The position numbers and the translations under genes were made by a program. A stretch of 64,000 nt of DNA from positions 124,001-188,000 of the forward strand of contig CAMCKD010000001.1 of assembly GCA_945875335.1 (NCBI GenBank). Reading direction: 5' to 3'. Positions 62,016 to 64,000 of this stretch are shown piece after piece (position 1 is the stretch's first letter; each line of letters begins with the position of its first letter). Source of the DNA: an uncultured Clostridia bacterium. GTDB lineage: Bacteria; Bacillota; Clostridia; Oscillospirales; Oscillospiraceae. Under the pieces are notes generated by a model. It was not told the DNA's origin and ran no database searches. It saw only the letters and a program-made list of their open reading frames with translations.

Positions 62016-64000
62016 TTACTCAGCCTTTTCCCGCTTCAGCTCCAGACCGCAGACAGAGCAGGACGTAATGCGCCACTGAACGCCCTCGCTATCGGGCTCC
62101 GTAACACTGGAAGTCACGTTATGGCTGATGATATGCCGCTGAATCACCTTTCCGCAGGCGGTGCAACTGACAGTTGCTATCCGGCAGGCATCGGTTGAAG
62201 CAACCGTTTGGATAATTTCCTCGCCGGGAACGTGTGCAAAGTACTCTACGTTATAAACCTCCCCGCAGACGGAACAGACATGGGATATGGAACTGCACCA
62301 AGGATGGTGGGCAGCATCCTCCAAAAGATTTCCATTGGCATCCAGCGCAGGAGTTTCGGGATTAAACACCCTTTCAGCAGGGGTTTCTGAGGGAGTATGC
62401 GCCAGCTTGGGAATCACTTCCTGAGGAACCATCACCTTTCCGCAGATCTGACAGGCCACACCCTCGGTATAGCCTACACTGCTGCAAGTGGGCTCCAGAG
62501 GGGACAATCTGCCGGGGGTGTGAGGCAGAGCCGGAATCACTTCGCAGGGCTCGATTTCATAGCCGCAGACAGCACACTCCACGCCGTCGGTGCTGCCCTC
62601 CCGGAAGCACATGGGATAGATGCCATGTACGGTTTGGGGGGTATGGGGCAGCTTGGGGGTCACGGTGGGCCAGGTCAAAATCTTTCTGCACACCTGGCAG
62701 CGGGAGCCTTCTGTCTGACCCAGCGTGGAGCAGGTAGCAGCTTTGCCGGGAATGATTTCCGGCGTATGCTCCAAAGCAGGAATCTCCTCCTGGGCTTTCA
62801 GAAGCTTGCCGCAGACGGCGCACTCACTGCCCGCCGTCAAACCGGAAGCAGCGCAGGTAGCTTCCTTGCCGGGAATCTCCTGAGGCGTATGCGCCAGCTT
62901 GGGAATGGTCTTTTGCGGCTCTACCATCTGATTGCAGATGGTGCAGCGCTGACCATCGGTCAGTCCGGCTTTGGTACAAGTGGGCTCTCTGCCGGGAACC
63001 GTACACAGGGTATGCTCCAGCATGGGAATGGTCTCAGCCTCCCGCAGCACACAGCCGCAGACGGCGCATTCGATAGACTCCGTGCATCCCTCCTCGGTGC
63101 AGGTGGGAGCCACGCCGGGAACGATCTTTTCTGTATGGGAAACCTTGGGGATGGCCTTCTGGGCCTGAACCAGCTTATTGCAGCGGGTGCAGCGCTGGCC
63201 CTCGGTCAAGCCGGCGCGGGAGCAGGTTGGCTCTCTGCCGGGGATGGTTTTGCAGTCGTGACCCAGTGCGGGGATCACTTCCTGCTCGGTAATCACTTCA
63301 CCGCAAAGTTTGCAGCGCTCACCGGCGGTCAGCCCTTCCTTTTCACAGGTGGGGGCAACAGCAGCCAGCTTTTCAATCTGATGGCCCAAAGCCGGAACAA
63401 CCTTCTCCTGCTCAACAGCTTCCCCACAGACGGTGCAGTGTGCTTCGCCAATCAAGCCGTCCTGGGTACAGGTTGCAGGCACGTCCTCATTTTTCTCAAT
63501 CCGATGACCCAGAGCCGGAACCGTTTCCTGGGCAGTCAGGACTTCACCGCAGACACTGCAATGGGCTCCGGCAGTTTTGCCCTCCTGGGTGCAGGTGGCT
63601 TCCACAGGGGCATCCTCTTCCTCCCGGTGGCCAAGCGCAGGAATGACCTCCTGAGCAGTCAAAATTTCTCCGCAAACGCTGCAATGGGTACCAGCAGTTT
63701 TGCCCTCCTGGGTGCAGGTGGCATCCACTGCCGCATCCTCTTCCTCCTGGTGGCCCAAGGCGGGGACGACCTCCTGAGCGGTCAGAATCTCATCGCAAAC
63801 AGAGCATTTCACACCGGCGGTCAATCCCTCTTCGATGCAGGAGGCTTCCACGGCAGGCAATTCTTCCTCCGTGTGGCCGGTGGCCGGGATGGTTTTCTCC
63901 CCTGTTTCGCCGCAAAGGGCGCATTCCAGAGAAATCAGTCCGTCCTCCGTGCAGGTGGCATCGGATACCACAGTTTCCACATAGTCATGACCAGTCTCGA
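62016..64000 (-). CDS. Cysteine-rich tandem-repeat protein, 3' part (start beyond the window)
   Basis: At least 661 residues; the reading frame is open to position 64000 (…GHDYVETVVSDATCTEDG). It consists of about 13 units of roughly 41 residues, plus three looser C-terminal ones. A typical unit reads ATCTQEGKTAGTHCSVCG, then about 8 residues with QE, then IPALGH and an acidic spacer: one Cys in ATC, then a CxxC pair, a Pro-Ala-Leu-Gly-His turn. Three Cys per unit plus a His suggests metal binding or disulfides. Related Cys repeats occur in large secreted Firmicutes proteins, but signal peptide and anchor, if any, lie outside. No C-terminal LPxTG (ends LELKREKAE). Function unknown. Confidence 0.85.
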   Translation of the reverse strand, partial: ETGHDYVETVVSDATCTEDGLISLECALCGETGEKTIPATGHTEEELPAVEASCIEEGLTAGVKCSVCDEILTAQEVVPALGHQEEEDAAVDATCTQEGKTAGTHCSVCGEILTAQEVIPALGHREEEDAPVEATCTQEGKTAGAHCSVCGEVLTAQETVPALGHRIEKNEDVPATCTQDGLIGEAHCTVCGEAVEQEKVVPALGHQIEKLAAVAPTCEKEGLTAGERCKLCGEVITEQEVIPALGHDCKTIPGREPTCSRAGLTEGQRCTRCNKLVQAQKAIPKVSHTEKIVPGVAPTCTEEGCTESIECAVCGCVLREAETIPMLEHTLCTVPGREPTCTKAGLTDGQRCTICNQMVEPQKTIPKLAHTPQEIPGKEATCAASGLTAGSECAVCGKLLKAQEEIPALEHTPEIIPGKAATCSTLGQTEGSRCQVCRKILTWPTVTPKLPHTPQTVHGIYPMCFREGSTDGVECAVCGYEIEPCEVIPALPHTPGRLSPLEPTCSSVGYTEGVACQICGKVMVPQEVIPKLAHTPSETPAERVFNPETPALDANGNLLEDAAHHPWCSSISHVCSVCGEVYNVEYFAHVPGEEIIQTVASTDACRIATVSCTACGKVIQRHIISHNVTSSVTEPDSEGVQWRITSCSVCGLELKREKAE

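Noticed and set aside
62016..63980. Treating GTG at 63980 as the true start of the Cys-repeat protein
   Set aside because: The frame stays open upstream with another TGHDYVET repeat boundary, so the gene continues past the window.

Overview
The window looks like a chromosome segment of a Gram-positive anaerobe of the Clostridia, most likely an Oscillospirales (Ruminococcaceae/Oscillospiraceae-like) gut bacterium. Supporting signs are GC-rich genes with AT-rich spacers, strong AGGAGG ribosome sites, L27 with a cleavable N-terminus beside its protease Prp, PPi-dependent phosphofructokinase, an Fe-S L-serine dehydratase, short HisG with HisZ, a glycine riboswitch and an N-acetylhexosamine kinase. 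I have no alignments, so placement below class is inference.

Layout. 1-6.4 kb: 5' end of murB, a four-cluster ferredoxin, a Thr-rich lipoprotein, a degenerate OMP-decarboxylase-like barrel, tRNA-Ser and a set of small housekeeping or unknown genes. 6.4-12.8 kb (minus): protein quality control, tig-clpP-clpX-lon-ysxC. 12.8-17.5 kb (minus): rplS, then lepB-rbgA-rnhB-yraN-dipeptidase-phosphoesterase. 17.6-22.9 kb: secreted 5'-nucleotidase, a three-gene ABC-2 exporter with a long leader, a RelBE-type toxin-antitoxin pair and tRNA-Leu. 23-28 kb: divergent glycolytic genes fba and pfp, a VanZ-like gene, twin tRNA-Val genes, rplU-prp-rpmA. 28-36.4 kb: a TIM-barrel gene of unknown role and obgE, then a sugar ABC operon ending in nahK with a divergent AraC regulator. 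36.4-42.3 kb: proS, a membrane protein, sdaA, a LysR regulator and a MATE pump. 42.5-50 kb: a complete compact histidine operon hisZGDCBHAF-IE. 50-55.4 kb (minus): arginine operon argG-argH, an amino-acid binding protein, a permease and argF, behind a promoter with an ArgR-like box. 55.9-57.7 kb: glycine-riboswitch-controlled AGCS symporter. 57.9-59.2 kb: ECF sigma factor and a membrane partner. 59.5-61.9 kb: a second polar amino-acid ABC importer with ATPase. 62-64 kb: the 3' part of a gene for a cysteine-rich tandem-repeat protein that runs off the window.

Most genes are ordinary housekeeping or biosynthetic genes. The less ordinary parts are the 41-residue Cys-repeat protein, a PyrF-like protein with no visible catalytic lysine, an inverted repeat covering the start codon of the TIM-barrel gene, three long palindromic intergenic elements (6.2, 55.7 and 59.3 kb; the last two look related), and the ABC importer without an ATPase inside the arginine operon. 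I saw no CRISPR array, prophage, integrase, transposase or rRNA gene.
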